Shown piece by piece: positions 1 to 5,559 of a DNA stretch of 9,249 bases. The stretch comes from an uncultured Desulfobacterales bacterium (lineage in GTDB: Bacteria; Desulfobacterota; Desulfobacteria; Desulfobacterales; JAFDCJ01). Location of the stretch: NCBI GenBank assembly GCA_945787595.1, contig CALZJV010000577.1, forward strand, positions 1 to 9,249. Reading direction: 5' to 3'. Each line of letters starts with the position of its first letter. Position 1 is the first letter of the stretch. Made by a program: the position numbers and the translations under genes. The notes under the pieces are model-generated. The model was not told the origin of the DNA. It saw only the letters and a list, made by a program, of their open reading frames with translations, and ran no database searches.

Positions 1-132
1 CTCTGCGATCACCTCACCGGTGGCCGGGTTGAGGTCTTCATAAATTAGATCGGATTCCGACGCCACCCAACTGCCGTTGATGTAAAACTTTAATTTTCCA
101 TAATGCTTTTGTACTTCAGGTAAAATTGCCAT
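1..132 (-). CDS. Aldehyde dehydrogenase, N-terminal fragment (runs off the window)
   Basis: The first 44 codons are visible. The protein begins MAILPEVQKHYGKLKFYING and continues with WVASES and then LNPATGEVIAE. The pattern of a Y-I-N-G-x-W-V strand followed about 20 residues later by N-P-A-T-G-E-V is the usual N-terminal signature of NAD(P)-dependent aldehyde dehydrogenases, which oxidise an aldehyde to an acid or acyl-CoA in the cytoplasm. Cofactor-binding and catalytic Cys/Glu regions lie outside the window, so substrate and subfamily (for example betaine-aldehyde or methylmalonate-semialdehyde type) cannot be decided. The ATG at 132-130 is supported by an AAGGAGA ribosome site at 138-144. 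It follows gntR on the same strand, but a 476-bp repeat-filled spacer separates them, so co-transcription is uncertain. Confidence 0.85.
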   Translation of the reverse strand, partial: MAILPEVQKHYGKLKFYINGSWVASESDLIYEDLNPATGEVIAE

Positions 133-206
133 ATTCTTCTCCTTATGTATTGCTGACCATACGCTACGTAAGACTCGTTTGAAACTTCATTCAAAATAAC
201 AGTTTT

Positions 207-321
207 GCCACTAAGGCACTAAGACACGAAGTGATAATATGTATTTTAAATCATTAGATCTATTGTGGGTATGGAACCAATAATTTTCACAGTGATCTTG
301 GTGCCTTGGTGTCTTGGTGGC
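207..321. repeat. Inverted repeat made of 8-bp units
   Basis: The left arm (207-231) reads as three octamers, CCACTAAG, GCACTAAG, ACACGAAG. The right arm (297-321) is its reverse complement with about 5 mismatches in 25, units of the type CTTGGTGc. About 65 AT-rich bases separate the arms. Octamer-built inverted repeats of this CACnAAG type are intergenic elements seen in many environmental bacteria; I know of no established function. Transcribed, the arms could form a long hairpin. Confidence 0.75.
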
Positions 322-396
322 TGAACAAATAACATCTAAATTTCTTCCACGATCAGACTGGCCGCCGCGATGGCCTGGATTAAAGAGCGAACCGCA

Positions 397-512
397 GAAT
401 ATCGAATAACGAATAACGAATTTCGAAGGATGGAATCGCTCCATCTCTTTATTAAAAAAGTTAGAATACATTCCTTCGATATTCGACATTCGACATTCAT
501 TATTCGATATTC
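397..512. repeat. Inverted repeat made of 7-bp units (GAATATC/GAATAAC type)
   Basis: The left arm (397-429) runs GAATATC, GAATAAC, GAATAAC, GAATTTC, GAAGG. The right arm (473-512), read on the minus strand, runs GAATATC, GAATAAT, GAATGTC, GAATGTC, GAATATC, GAAGG. The arms match at both ends but the right arm has one extra 7-bp unit, so units have been gained or lost in whole steps. A small hairpin (GATGGA/TCCATC, 429-445) lies just inside the left arm. Same construction as 5143-5317. Confidence 0.8.
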
Positions 513-541
513 TCTTTTTTAGAGTTTCTTTTTCGATTAGA

Positions 542-562
542 CCGGCCGTTTTTTTTGGCCGG
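542..562. other. GC-rich hairpin with T8 loop
   Basis: CCGGCC and GGCCGG form perfect 6-bp arms around a loop of G plus eight T. It lies 47 bp beyond the gntR stop. The T-run is in the loop and not after the stem on either strand, so it is not a standard Rho-independent terminator, although the stem could stall polymerase or protect a 3' end. Confidence 0.4.
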
Positions 563-570
563 CGGCTGGG

Positions 571-605
571 CTGAACCCTGAACCTCTGAACTCTGAAACT
601 TGAAC
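571..605. repeat. Direct array of five 7-bp units (CTGAACC type)
   Basis: Five consecutive heptamers: CTGAACC, CTGAACC, TCTGAAC, TCTGAAA, CTTGAAC. The TGAA core recurs at seven-base steps. It abuts the 3' end of gntR (stop codon at 609-611). Its 7-bp period matches the arms of the inverted repeats at 397-512 and 5143-5317, but no opposing arm is found nearby. Confidence 0.6.
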
Positions 606-608
606 CCT

Positions 609-1304
609 TTAACCCATAGCAGTCGCCGCTGGGCGCTTTGGGTCGGAATTTTCTTCCTGAAATCCGGGCATCGACAGCAGGACATCCAATGCCTCGAGCA
701 CGTGTCCCTTCATTAGACTGCAGGCCAGCGTCTTGTCTTTTGTTTTAAGTGCAGTCACGATTTTGCGATGGTACCGAACCGAGGACTGCAGATGAGATTT
801 ATTCTGCAGCGATCTGTAACTGAACCGGCCGACCTGGTTGTGGATGCTGACGGAAATTTTTTTCAAACGATCGTGGCCGGAAATAACCATGATTTGATCG
901 TGAAAGCTTTGGTGATAGTTCTGATATTGCAGCAGATCGACAGTCTCCATTTTAACGCAGTCTTCCATCTGCCGCACAACCGCATCCAAATCGTTGATCT
1001 GATCCCCAGAAATCGTATCCATGGCCAGCTCGGTTGCCATTTCATAAAGAGCAGCTTTGAGTGTATAAGCTTCCCAGACATCTTTTGCGGTCATCTCGCT
1101 GACAAAAACTCCGCGGCGGGGCTTCCGCACCACCAGTCCTTCGGTTTCCAGGGCTTTAAAAGCCTCTCGAATTGGCGGCCGGCTGATGCCCAGTCGCATG
1201 GCAATTTCTTCTTCTTTCAGTTTTTGACCGGGCTCGTACTCACCTTTGATAATCCATAACTCCATATGGCGCTTCGCCAGATCAACGATAGATTCGATTT
1301 TCAT
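609..1304 (-). CDS. GntR-family transcriptional regulator, FCD subfamily
   Basis: A 231-residue DNA-binding regulator of usual length for the FadR/FCD branch of the GntR family. The winged helix-turn-helix occupies about residues 7-70: it contains GEYEPGQKLKEEEIAMRLGI, SRPPIREA as recognition-helix signature, and the wing KPRRGVFV. The all-helical FCD ligand domain follows (about 75-210). Conserved metal-site histidines are visible at H135 (SFH), H179 (RYH) and H201 (KGH); the usual Asp four residues before the first His is a His here (H131). FCD proteins generally sense small organic acids and act as dimers on palindromes. The ATG at 1304-1302 has a GGTGAG ribosome site a few bases upstream. 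It lies downstream of mttB on the same strand, and the 210-bp control repeat that precedes it also precedes mttB, which suggests it regulates mttB and itself (inference). Confidence 0.93.
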   Translation of the reverse strand: MKIESIVDLAKRHMELWIIKGEYEPGQKLKEEEIAMRLGISRPPIREAFKALETEGLVVRKPRRGVFVSEMTAKDVWEAYTLKAALYEMATELAMDTISGDQINDLDAVVRQMEDCVKMETVDLLQYQNYHQSFHDQIMVISGHDRLKKISVSIHNQVGRFSYRSLQNKSHLQSSVRYHRKIVTALKTKDKTLACSLMKGHVLEALDVLLSMPGFQEENSDPKRPAATAMG

Positions 1305-1365
1305 AGCTCACCAGTTAGTACCACTTAATTCCACTTTGTCATATTTATCTTTGTTTCAGCCCTTT

Positions 1366-1374
1366 ATTATAGCA
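1366..1374 (-). promoter_or_regulatory. Candidate extended -10 promoter for gntR
   Basis: The minus strand reads TGCTATAAT, a perfect TATAAT with the TGn extension. It would place the transcript start about 55 bases before the gntR ATG. No good -35 hexamer is seen 16-18 bp further upstream, which fits an extended -10 or activator-dependent promoter. The matching position in copy B reads TGATATAGC, keeping TGnTATA. Confidence 0.5.
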
Positions 1375-1398
1375 GACTGAGATAGCGCAATAAAAGAA

Positions 1399-1437
1399 TG
1401 CCTAAAGTGATCTAAATTGCCTAAAATGACTAAAATT
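1399..1437 (-). promoter_or_regulatory. Tandem 10-bp unit array, copy A, distal to mttB
   Basis: Read on the minus strand the units are TTTTAGTCA, TTTTAGGCAA, TTTAGATCAC and TTTAGGCA, one about every ten bases, that is once per helical turn. They are in opposite orientation to the units at 1489-1525. Such phased repeats are expected of a site for cooperative protein binding; no binding protein is identified. The corresponding copy B array is 3081-3119. Confidence 0.5.
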
Positions 1438-1488
1438 AAGGAATCGCTACGCTCTGTCTGTCTTTATAAAAATGACAGAATACCACAA

Positions 1489-1525
1489 TTTTAGCTCATT
1501 TTAGTTCATTTCAAATTTTAGCTCA
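1489..1525 (+). promoter_or_regulatory. Tandem 10-bp unit array, copy A, adjacent to mttB
   Basis: Plus-strand units TTTTAGCTCA (1489-1498) and TTTTAGTTCA (1499-1508) are directly adjacent; a third TTTTAGCTCA (1516-1525) follows after 7 bp. Together with the opposed array at 1399-1437 they form a broad imperfect inverted repeat around a centre of about 50 bp. The copy B equivalents are 3171-3180, 3181-3190 and 3198-3207. Confidence 0.5.
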
Positions 1526-1548
1526 TTTTCTCAATTAAATAGCAGTTT

Positions 1549-2988
1549 TTACCGCAGCTGCTTGTCCGCTCGCTCGACGATAGAATCCATTTCCCGGCTC
1601 ACATCCTCGGACAGATTCGGGGGCACTGCTTTTTCCAAAAGGTCCCGGCAGTATTCGATCGCACGCGCGACCAAATCACCTTGTCCTTTTTTATTCCAAT
1701 CCTCTCTGGTCATTCGAGTAAAATTTGTCGGCATCAATCCATCACGGCAGTGTCGGAGGGTATGATCAGCGGTCAGAAAATTGGAACCCGGTTCGGCCCT
1801 TAAAAGATCGCTCCAGGCCAGGCTGTCATCGTCAAAATTTATGTTAGTAATCATGCGCCGGACCATACCAAACACTTCATTATCAACAGCCAATTGGACC
1901 GGGCTTATGGTGGTAGCAACTTCCAGTTGACCGGCCGCTCCAAGTATATCAGCCCCCGACAAGCCGATCAGCATACTGCGTATAGCTCCCTCGCTCATGC
2001 ACTGACCGTCCATTAAAGGGGAATCGGAACCAATTCCATAGGTATGTGTCGGAATCCCAAAAGCGGCTTTTATAAATTGAACTGCAAGGGCAGCACCTTG
2101 CATTGACTCTGCACTGGACTGCAGACTTCTTCCCGTCATCATATCGGTGGAAAAAATCAGAGGTGTCGCAATGATCGGAGTCCCCGGTTGGATTACCTGT
2201 GCCGCAGCCAGCATCGCCAAAATTTCAGCTGCCGATAGAAGAACCACAGCAGGAACGGTGATCGGTGCCGTCGCCCCGGCTCCCGGCAGACTGCATGCAT
2301 GCAGCGGTATGCCGTTACGGGCGCACTTTAATATAATGTCGAGATCCATTGGCTTGAATTCGAGCGGGGTTAGCGAACAGGTGATGAAGCTTACCAGCGG
2401 ATTGGTTCGTAACGGCAGTTCTCCACCGGCCGCCACAATGGCAAGATCAATTAGATAATCGACGCTCTCTTGGGTATAGGGTTGAACCCAAACATGCTTC
2501 TGGACGTTTTGCAGCATCAGGTTTAAGGCATGCACATCCGGCGTGGCAGTGGGAACATCACTGGGGACAGGAAATGCACAAAGGCTGATTTGCTCAAGCC
2601 TGTCGGCCAACCTGGCCCAATCTCGGATATCCGAAGCTTTGATCCGTCGATACTTTCCGGTTTCAAGATCTATCCATGACTGGGCGCCGGTATTGGTCCG
2701 GGTGTGAAAGGTTCCGTCTTCGCGGGGTATCTCTATGCGGTTTTCCCCATTTCTTCCCGTCAGCCTAATTTTTTTCGGTGCCTTGTTGATTTGCTCTTCT
2801 ATAAATGTTTTGGGAAAGCGAACAATTTTGCCGGCAAAATCTACCGAGGCGCCGGCTTTGTCCAATATTTTAAGAACCTCCGGATGGTCCATTTTGACGC
2901 CACGCTGTTCGAGCAATTCAAACACTTTTGTTTTCATCAATTCCAATTGATCTTGGGCAAAAAAAGCGACCCTTGAACTCAGCATCAT
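1549..2988 (-). CDS. MttB-superfamily (trimethylamine/glycine betaine type) corrinoid methyltransferase, non-pyrrolysine
   Basis: A 479-residue protein of normal length for the MttB superfamily, cytoplasmic TIM-barrel enzymes that move a methyl group from a quaternary or tertiary amine to a cognate corrinoid protein. Family hallmarks are the glycine-rich PGAGATAPITVP (about 235-246) followed by LSAAEILAMLAAAQ and PGTPII, then SDSPLMDGQ (321-329) with GADILGAAGQLE (345-356), and FLTADHTLRHCRDG (404-417). The frame is open throughout with no in-frame TAG, so it belongs with the pyrrolysine-free members (MtgB-, MtpB- or MtcB-like), whose substrates are betaines or carnitine rather than trimethylamine. 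The substrate cannot be fixed from sequence. No corrinoid protein or corrinoid:folate methyltransferase gene is in the window. The ATG at 2988 is chosen because an AGGAGG site lies 8 bases upstream; an ATG one codon later is possible. Copies A and B of the 210-bp repeat bracket the gene. Confidence 0.92.
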   Translation of the reverse strand: MMLSSRVAFFAQDQLELMKTKVFELLEQRGVKMDHPEVLKILDKAGASVDFAGKIVRFPKTFIEEQINKAPKKIRLTGRNGENRIEIPREDGTFHTRTNTGAQSWIDLETGKYRRIKASDIRDWARLADRLEQISLCAFPVPSDVPTATPDVHALNLMLQNVQKHVWVQPYTQESVDYLIDLAIVAAGGELPLRTNPLVSFITCSLTPLEFKPMDLDIILKCARNGIPLHACSLPGAGATAPITVPAVVLLSAAEILAMLAAAQVIQPGTPIIATPLIFSTDMMTGRSLQSSAESMQGAALAVQFIKAAFGIPTHTYGIGSDSPLMDGQCMSEGAIRSMLIGLSGADILGAAGQLEVATTISPVQLAVDNEVFGMVRRMITNINFDDDSLAWSDLLRAEPGSNFLTADHTLRHCRDGLMPTNFTRMTREDWNKKGQGDLVARAIEYCRDLLEKAVPPNLSEDVSREMDSIVERADKQLR

Positions 2989-2996
2989 GGTCCTTG

Positions 2997-3002
2997 CCTC
3001 CT
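2997..3002 (-). promoter_or_regulatory. Ribosome binding site of mttB
   Basis: AGGAGG on the minus strand, 8 bases before the first of two consecutive ATG codons. The spacing favours the first ATG (2988-2986) over the second. The site lies between the control repeat (ending at 3012) and the gene, so it is not part of the duplicated sequence. Confidence 0.8.
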
Positions 3003-3011
3003 ATCACTATT

Positions 3012-3221
3012 TCTACTTTGTCATATTTATCTTAGTTTCCGTTCCTTGCTATATCAGACTGATATAGCATAATAAACGAATGCCTAAAGTGAGCTAAATT
3101 GCCTAAAATGACTAAAATTAAGGAAGCGCTGCGCGCTATCTGTTTTTATAAAATTGACAGAATACCAAAATTTTAGCTCATTTTAGTTCATTTTAAAATT
3201 TAGATCATTTTCTTGATTAAA
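3012..3221 (-). repeat. 210-bp control-region repeat, copy B (upstream of mttB)
   Basis: Second copy of 1330-1539, ungapped, about 88% identical. It ends 23 bp before the mttB start codon, almost the same distance as copy A from gntR (25 bp). The best-conserved parts are the two 10-bp unit arrays (3081-3119, 3171-3207) and the TACTTTGTCATATTTATCTT-like segment nearest the gene (with a C for T in copy A's first bases). Differences cluster around the palindrome at 3047-3069, which is perfect here and degenerate in copy A. The constant distance to two unrelated start codons argues for a promoter/leader role. Confidence 0.85.
3047..3069. promoter_or_regulatory. Perfect 23-bp palindrome, candidate operator of mttB
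   Basis: Eleven-base arms TGCTATATCAG and CTGATATAGCA face each other around a single central A. It covers the -10-like TGATATAGC at 3048-3056 on the minus strand and ends 58 bp before the mttB ATG, so a bound dimer would block transcription start. The equivalent in copy A (about 1365-1387) keeps only the CAGACTG core and part of the arms. The binding protein is unknown; the neighbouring GntR regulator is the obvious candidate, although the site does not show the common FCD pattern TnGTnnnACnA. Confidence 0.55.
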
Positions 3222-3280
3222 ATTACAATCTTTTAAAATTCGAATAAAATATATTGCTCTGAAAATGTGACTAAGCAGAA

Positions 3281-4511
3281 CTAATGCGCCCCCAGTAAAC
3301 CCGGCAGCCATAATGCAAGCTGGGGGAAAAGTATCAACAACAATATATTCAGGTAGATCGGAATCAGGAAAGGAAACGCACCTCTGGCGATCGTTTCCAT
3401 GGGGTGCCAGGGAACAACCCCGTGCAACACCGCCAGGCTTAGACCAAACGGGGGTGTCATGGAGGCTTGACCGCCTGCCATCACATAAACGACGCCCCAC
3501 CAGATCAGATTGATATCGAGACTGTGAATTATCGGCATTACGAAAGGAAAAGTCAAAAACAGCATGGACCAGGAGTCAAAAAACATTCCCATAAAAAAAT
3601 ACATGACAAAAAACAGTACCAAAATACCGTATTTTCCGATCGGCAGACTGATGACATAATTTTTAATCAGCGGGATAATTCCCGCCGAGTTAAAAACATG
3701 GGATATTAATGTGGCCATGGCCATGATGAATAAAGAAAAAGATGTCACCTTTACGGTTTCCAGCAAACTCTTTTTTATGATTTCAAAAGTCAGTCGTCTA
3801 TAGGCGAAAGTCAGAACCAGGCTGAGGAAGGCACCCAGCGCGGCTGCCTCGGTGGGCGTCATAAAGCCGCCAAAAATGGCACCCAGTACGCCGGCGATGA
3901 CAGCAGCGAAAGGCAGCACTTCTAAAACTGCAACAAATCTTTCCTTCCAACTAAACTTTATCGGAGGCGGAATCAGGCTGGGGTTAAGTTTCACTTGAAC
4001 GATAATCGCAAGCATAAGCAATGTCATCATGGTCAACCCGGGAATCAGTCCGGCTGCCAGAAGATCGACAATCGATATGCCCTGCCAGGATCCATAAATA
4101 ATCAACAATATACTTTTCCATTACGGGAAAAGCAATTTTGCCGAACGTAGCCGTGGCCGCCATTGCAGAACCGCACATGGCTCCGAAAATGGCATTGCCG
4201 GCTATCACGGAGATAGCCAACCCTCCGGGAAAATGACCGAACCATTTGTCAATGGCGGCAAATAGACGTTCATTGACCCCGGTATTACCCAGGATGGTAC
4301 CCATGAAAATAAATAGCGGCATGGCCGTAAGGGTAAATGAATTCAAAGAGCTCCACGCGGTTTCAGCCACTTGACTGATGGGTTGATCGATGTACCCGGT
4401 CAGCCCCACAACCGCGACGATGCCGATCGCCCAACCGATTTCCAGGCCAAGCAGCAGGAGAATAAGGAGACCTGCAACCAGCAGCACCGCAATGGCTATT
4501 TCCGGACCCAT
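3281..4511 (-). pseudogene. dctM: TRAP transporter large permease DctM, interrupted by an out-of-frame deletion
   Basis: DctM is the 12-helix channel subunit of TRAP transporters, which import carboxylates using a sodium or proton gradient. The N-terminal part (from ATG 4511-4509) is normal for about 133 residues, through NAIFGAMCGSAMAATATFGK and FPVMEK. It then runs into a nonsense tail (YLWILAGHIDCRSSG) ending near 3984. The rest of the protein continues in another frame from about 4117 (SILLIIYGSWQG) to the TAG at 3283-3281 and is normal to its end LPGLLGAH. The two good parts total about 411 residues against a usual 425-440. The segment that normally carries GTLGILIPP is missing at the junction, so about 24 codons were lost out of frame and not just one base. 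A downstream TTG (4108-4106) could restart translation but would give a permease lacking the first third. It overlaps dctQ by one base (TGATG). Confidence 0.85.
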
Positions 4512-5026
4512 CAGTTCTTTTCCTCGGATTTACCCATGGCGATGGTGGCTTTGATAATTTCAGCAACCAGCTGCAAAAATAGCAAGAGGGCCCCAATTAG
4601 CAGGATGGTTTGAGGATAAGCCAGTGGTGTTCTCAACCAGCTGCCGCTCCTCGATTCAAAAAGCAGGGAATCCGTTATCAGGTCATAGCAGGCTTTAATA
4701 AGCGGCAGGGTAAAAACCGTTGCCAGAATAAGCATGATAAATCGGAGTAGATGGGCGAATTTGTCCGGCAGTCGACGGATCAAAAGACTGACGCGCACAT
4801 GCCCCTTCTCTTTCCATGTATAGGCCAACCCCATAAAAGTGATGGAAACCAGCAGATATCCGCCCATTTCATCTGCGATCGAAAGTGGTGAGCGCAGAAC
4901 GTAGCGGGTCAAGACTTCGACCAAAAGCATGATCATCAGGAAAAAAATAATCCCCGCCTGGAGATGCCCGCTGAGAATATCGGTCACTTTTTCAATGAAT
5001 TTTACGATGCCGTGCAATACTTTCAT
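4511..5026 (-). CDS. dctQ: TRAP transporter small permease DctQ
   Basis: A 171-residue inner-membrane protein with the four hydrophobic helices expected of DctQ: about residues 23-41, 56-73, 89-110 and 138-160. Family features are the RYVLRSPLSIADEMGGYLL region (residues 41-59), where TRYV..P....EE/DE is typical, then FMGLAYTWKEKGHVRVSLL, with GHV.V being the most conserved DctQ stretch. It partners DctM and is required for transport in two-component permeases. Its stop codon overlaps the dctM start (TGATG), which suggests translational coupling. The ribosome site is mediocre: AGGAAA about 12 bases before the ATG at 5026-5024. Unlike the usual compact dctPQM arrangement it is separated from dctP by 533 bp. 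Confidence 0.9.
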   Translation of the reverse strand: MKVLHGIVKFIEKVTDILSGHLQAGIIFFLMIMLLVEVLTRYVLRSPLSIADEMGGYLLVSITFMGLAYTWKEKGHVRVSLLIRRLPDKFAHLLRFIMLILATVFTLPLIKACYDLITDSLLFESRSGSWLRTPLAYPQTILLIGALLLFLQLVAEIIKATIAMGKSEEKN

Positions 5027-5559
5027 TTGAAGTGGGTTTCCTGATCAAGCCGCATAAACGATAAGATGTTATTTAAACATTTGCAGGATACATTTCTGCC
5101 GTAAAGCATTGTTTTGAAGGATGATCGGCATATCGAACGGACTGAACATCGAACATCGAACGTCCAACATCGAATGTTGAATGGGAAGAGATTAAGAAAC
5201 AGAAATAATCATTCAAGGTTCGAGATCGGATTTTTAAAAACAAATGAAATTAAATTGCGGAGCAGAGCGACATCATTATTCGATGTTCAACGTTGGACGT
5301 TCGATGTTCGATGTTCATTTTTTTTCAGTAAACTTTCCCCAGTTCCCTGGCTTATAATAACTTAGCGTTTATCCGGCAAACCGTTGAAATAATTTTAAAT
5401 TCTACTAGCTTTTTTCAACCTGGAACGTTGAACCCCTGGCCCAGACCTGGATTATATACGAATTCCCTTGATCTGACGGTCGCATCGGTTTGATGGCACT
5501 CCAAACGTATTCAAAAGCAGTCGCGCCAGGGCAGGCCTGAACCGCTCAACCTAGTACAT
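5027..5559. other. 533-bp spacer between dctP and dctQ
   Basis: No gene is supported here. It holds the heptad inverted repeat at 5143-5317 and otherwise unremarkable sequence. The stretch 5318-5559, immediately after dctP, contains a lone GGAACGTTGAACC segment (5422-5434) resembling the repeat units, but I see no T-tailed terminator hairpin. I see no clear promoter for dctQ either, so whether transcription crosses from dctP to dctQ is open. Confidence 0.65.
5143..5317. repeat. 175-bp inverted-repeat element with perfect 26-bp arms made of 7-bp units
   Basis: The left arm (5143-5168) begins TGAACATC and continues as heptamers GAACATC, GAACGTC, CAAC. The right arm (5292-5317) is its exact reverse complement. 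Heptamer periodicity extends inward on both sides (CAACATC, GAATGTT, GAATGGG on the left; GTTGAAC, ATCGAAT on the right, minus strand) with the order of units changed. The 123-bp interior is AT-rich and has no coding potential. The element carries no transposase and no obvious target duplication. It sits inside the TRAP gene cluster. Confidence 0.85.

Larger units (their letters stand above)
133..608. other. 476-bp gene-free spacer filled with short-period repeats
   Basis: No credible gene is seen in this stretch between gntR and the aldehyde dehydrogenase gene. It contains, in order, an inverted repeat built of 8-bp units (207-321), an inverted repeat built of 7-bp units (397-512), a GC-rich hairpin with a T8 loop (542-562) and a direct array of 7-bp units (571-605). 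Reading frames here follow the repeat units and show no ribosome site or protein-like composition. The 74 bases next to the aldehyde dehydrogenase gene hold only its ribosome site; I see no convincing promoter. Confidence 0.75.
1330..1539 (-). repeat. 210-bp control-region repeat, copy A (upstream of gntR)
   Basis: Aligns without a gap to 3012-3221 at a constant offset of 1682 bp, with about 26 mismatches by hand count (about 88% identity). It fills almost the entire mttB-gntR intergenic space, beginning 10 bp after the mttB stop and ending 25 bp before the gntR start. It contains two opposed arrays of 10-bp units (1399-1437 and 1489-1525), a TCTGTC/GACAGA inverted repeat (1457-1479), and an extended -10-like TGCTATAAT. 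No open reading frame explains its conservation. I read it as a duplicated promoter/operator region; an intergenic repeat element is the alternative. Confidence 0.85.

Noticed and set aside
211..489. Small minus-strand reading frame in the repeat spacer
   Set aside because: Its codons simply translate the octad and heptad repeats; no ribosome site and no protein-like pattern.
542..562. Intrinsic terminator of gntR
   Set aside because: The T-run is inside the loop and neither strand has a T-tail after the stem; kept only as an unexplained hairpin.
571..605. CRISPR-like array
   Set aside because: Units are only 7 bp and directly adjacent, with no unique spacers and no cas genes.
768..1259. 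Plus-strand reading frames, the longest being this one opposite gntR, plus others opposite mttB, dctM, pncA and livK
   Set aside because: They are complements of well-supported genes, with no family resemblance, no ribosome sites and low-complexity or Arg/Ser/Phe-rich composition.
1549..2988. Pyrrolysine-containing trimethylamine methyltransferase
   Set aside because: The frame is open with no in-frame TAG over its full family length, so the gene does not encode pyrrolysine.
1330..3221. mttB as a composite transposon between direct repeats
   Set aside because: The 210-bp repeats encode no transposase, show no terminal target duplication and sit at fixed distances from start codons, which fits control regions better.
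3281..4108. The downstream dctM frame as an independent short permease gene
   Set aside because: Its only upstream start is a TTG inside what is normally a conserved DctM region, and the preceding frame supplies precisely the missing N-terminal third. One broken gene explains both frames better.
5114..5365. Small plus-strand reading frame across the 175-bp inverted repeat
   Set aside because: The peptide (RTEHRTSNVQHRM) mirrors the repeat units and recurs in reverse at its other end; it is repeat DNA.
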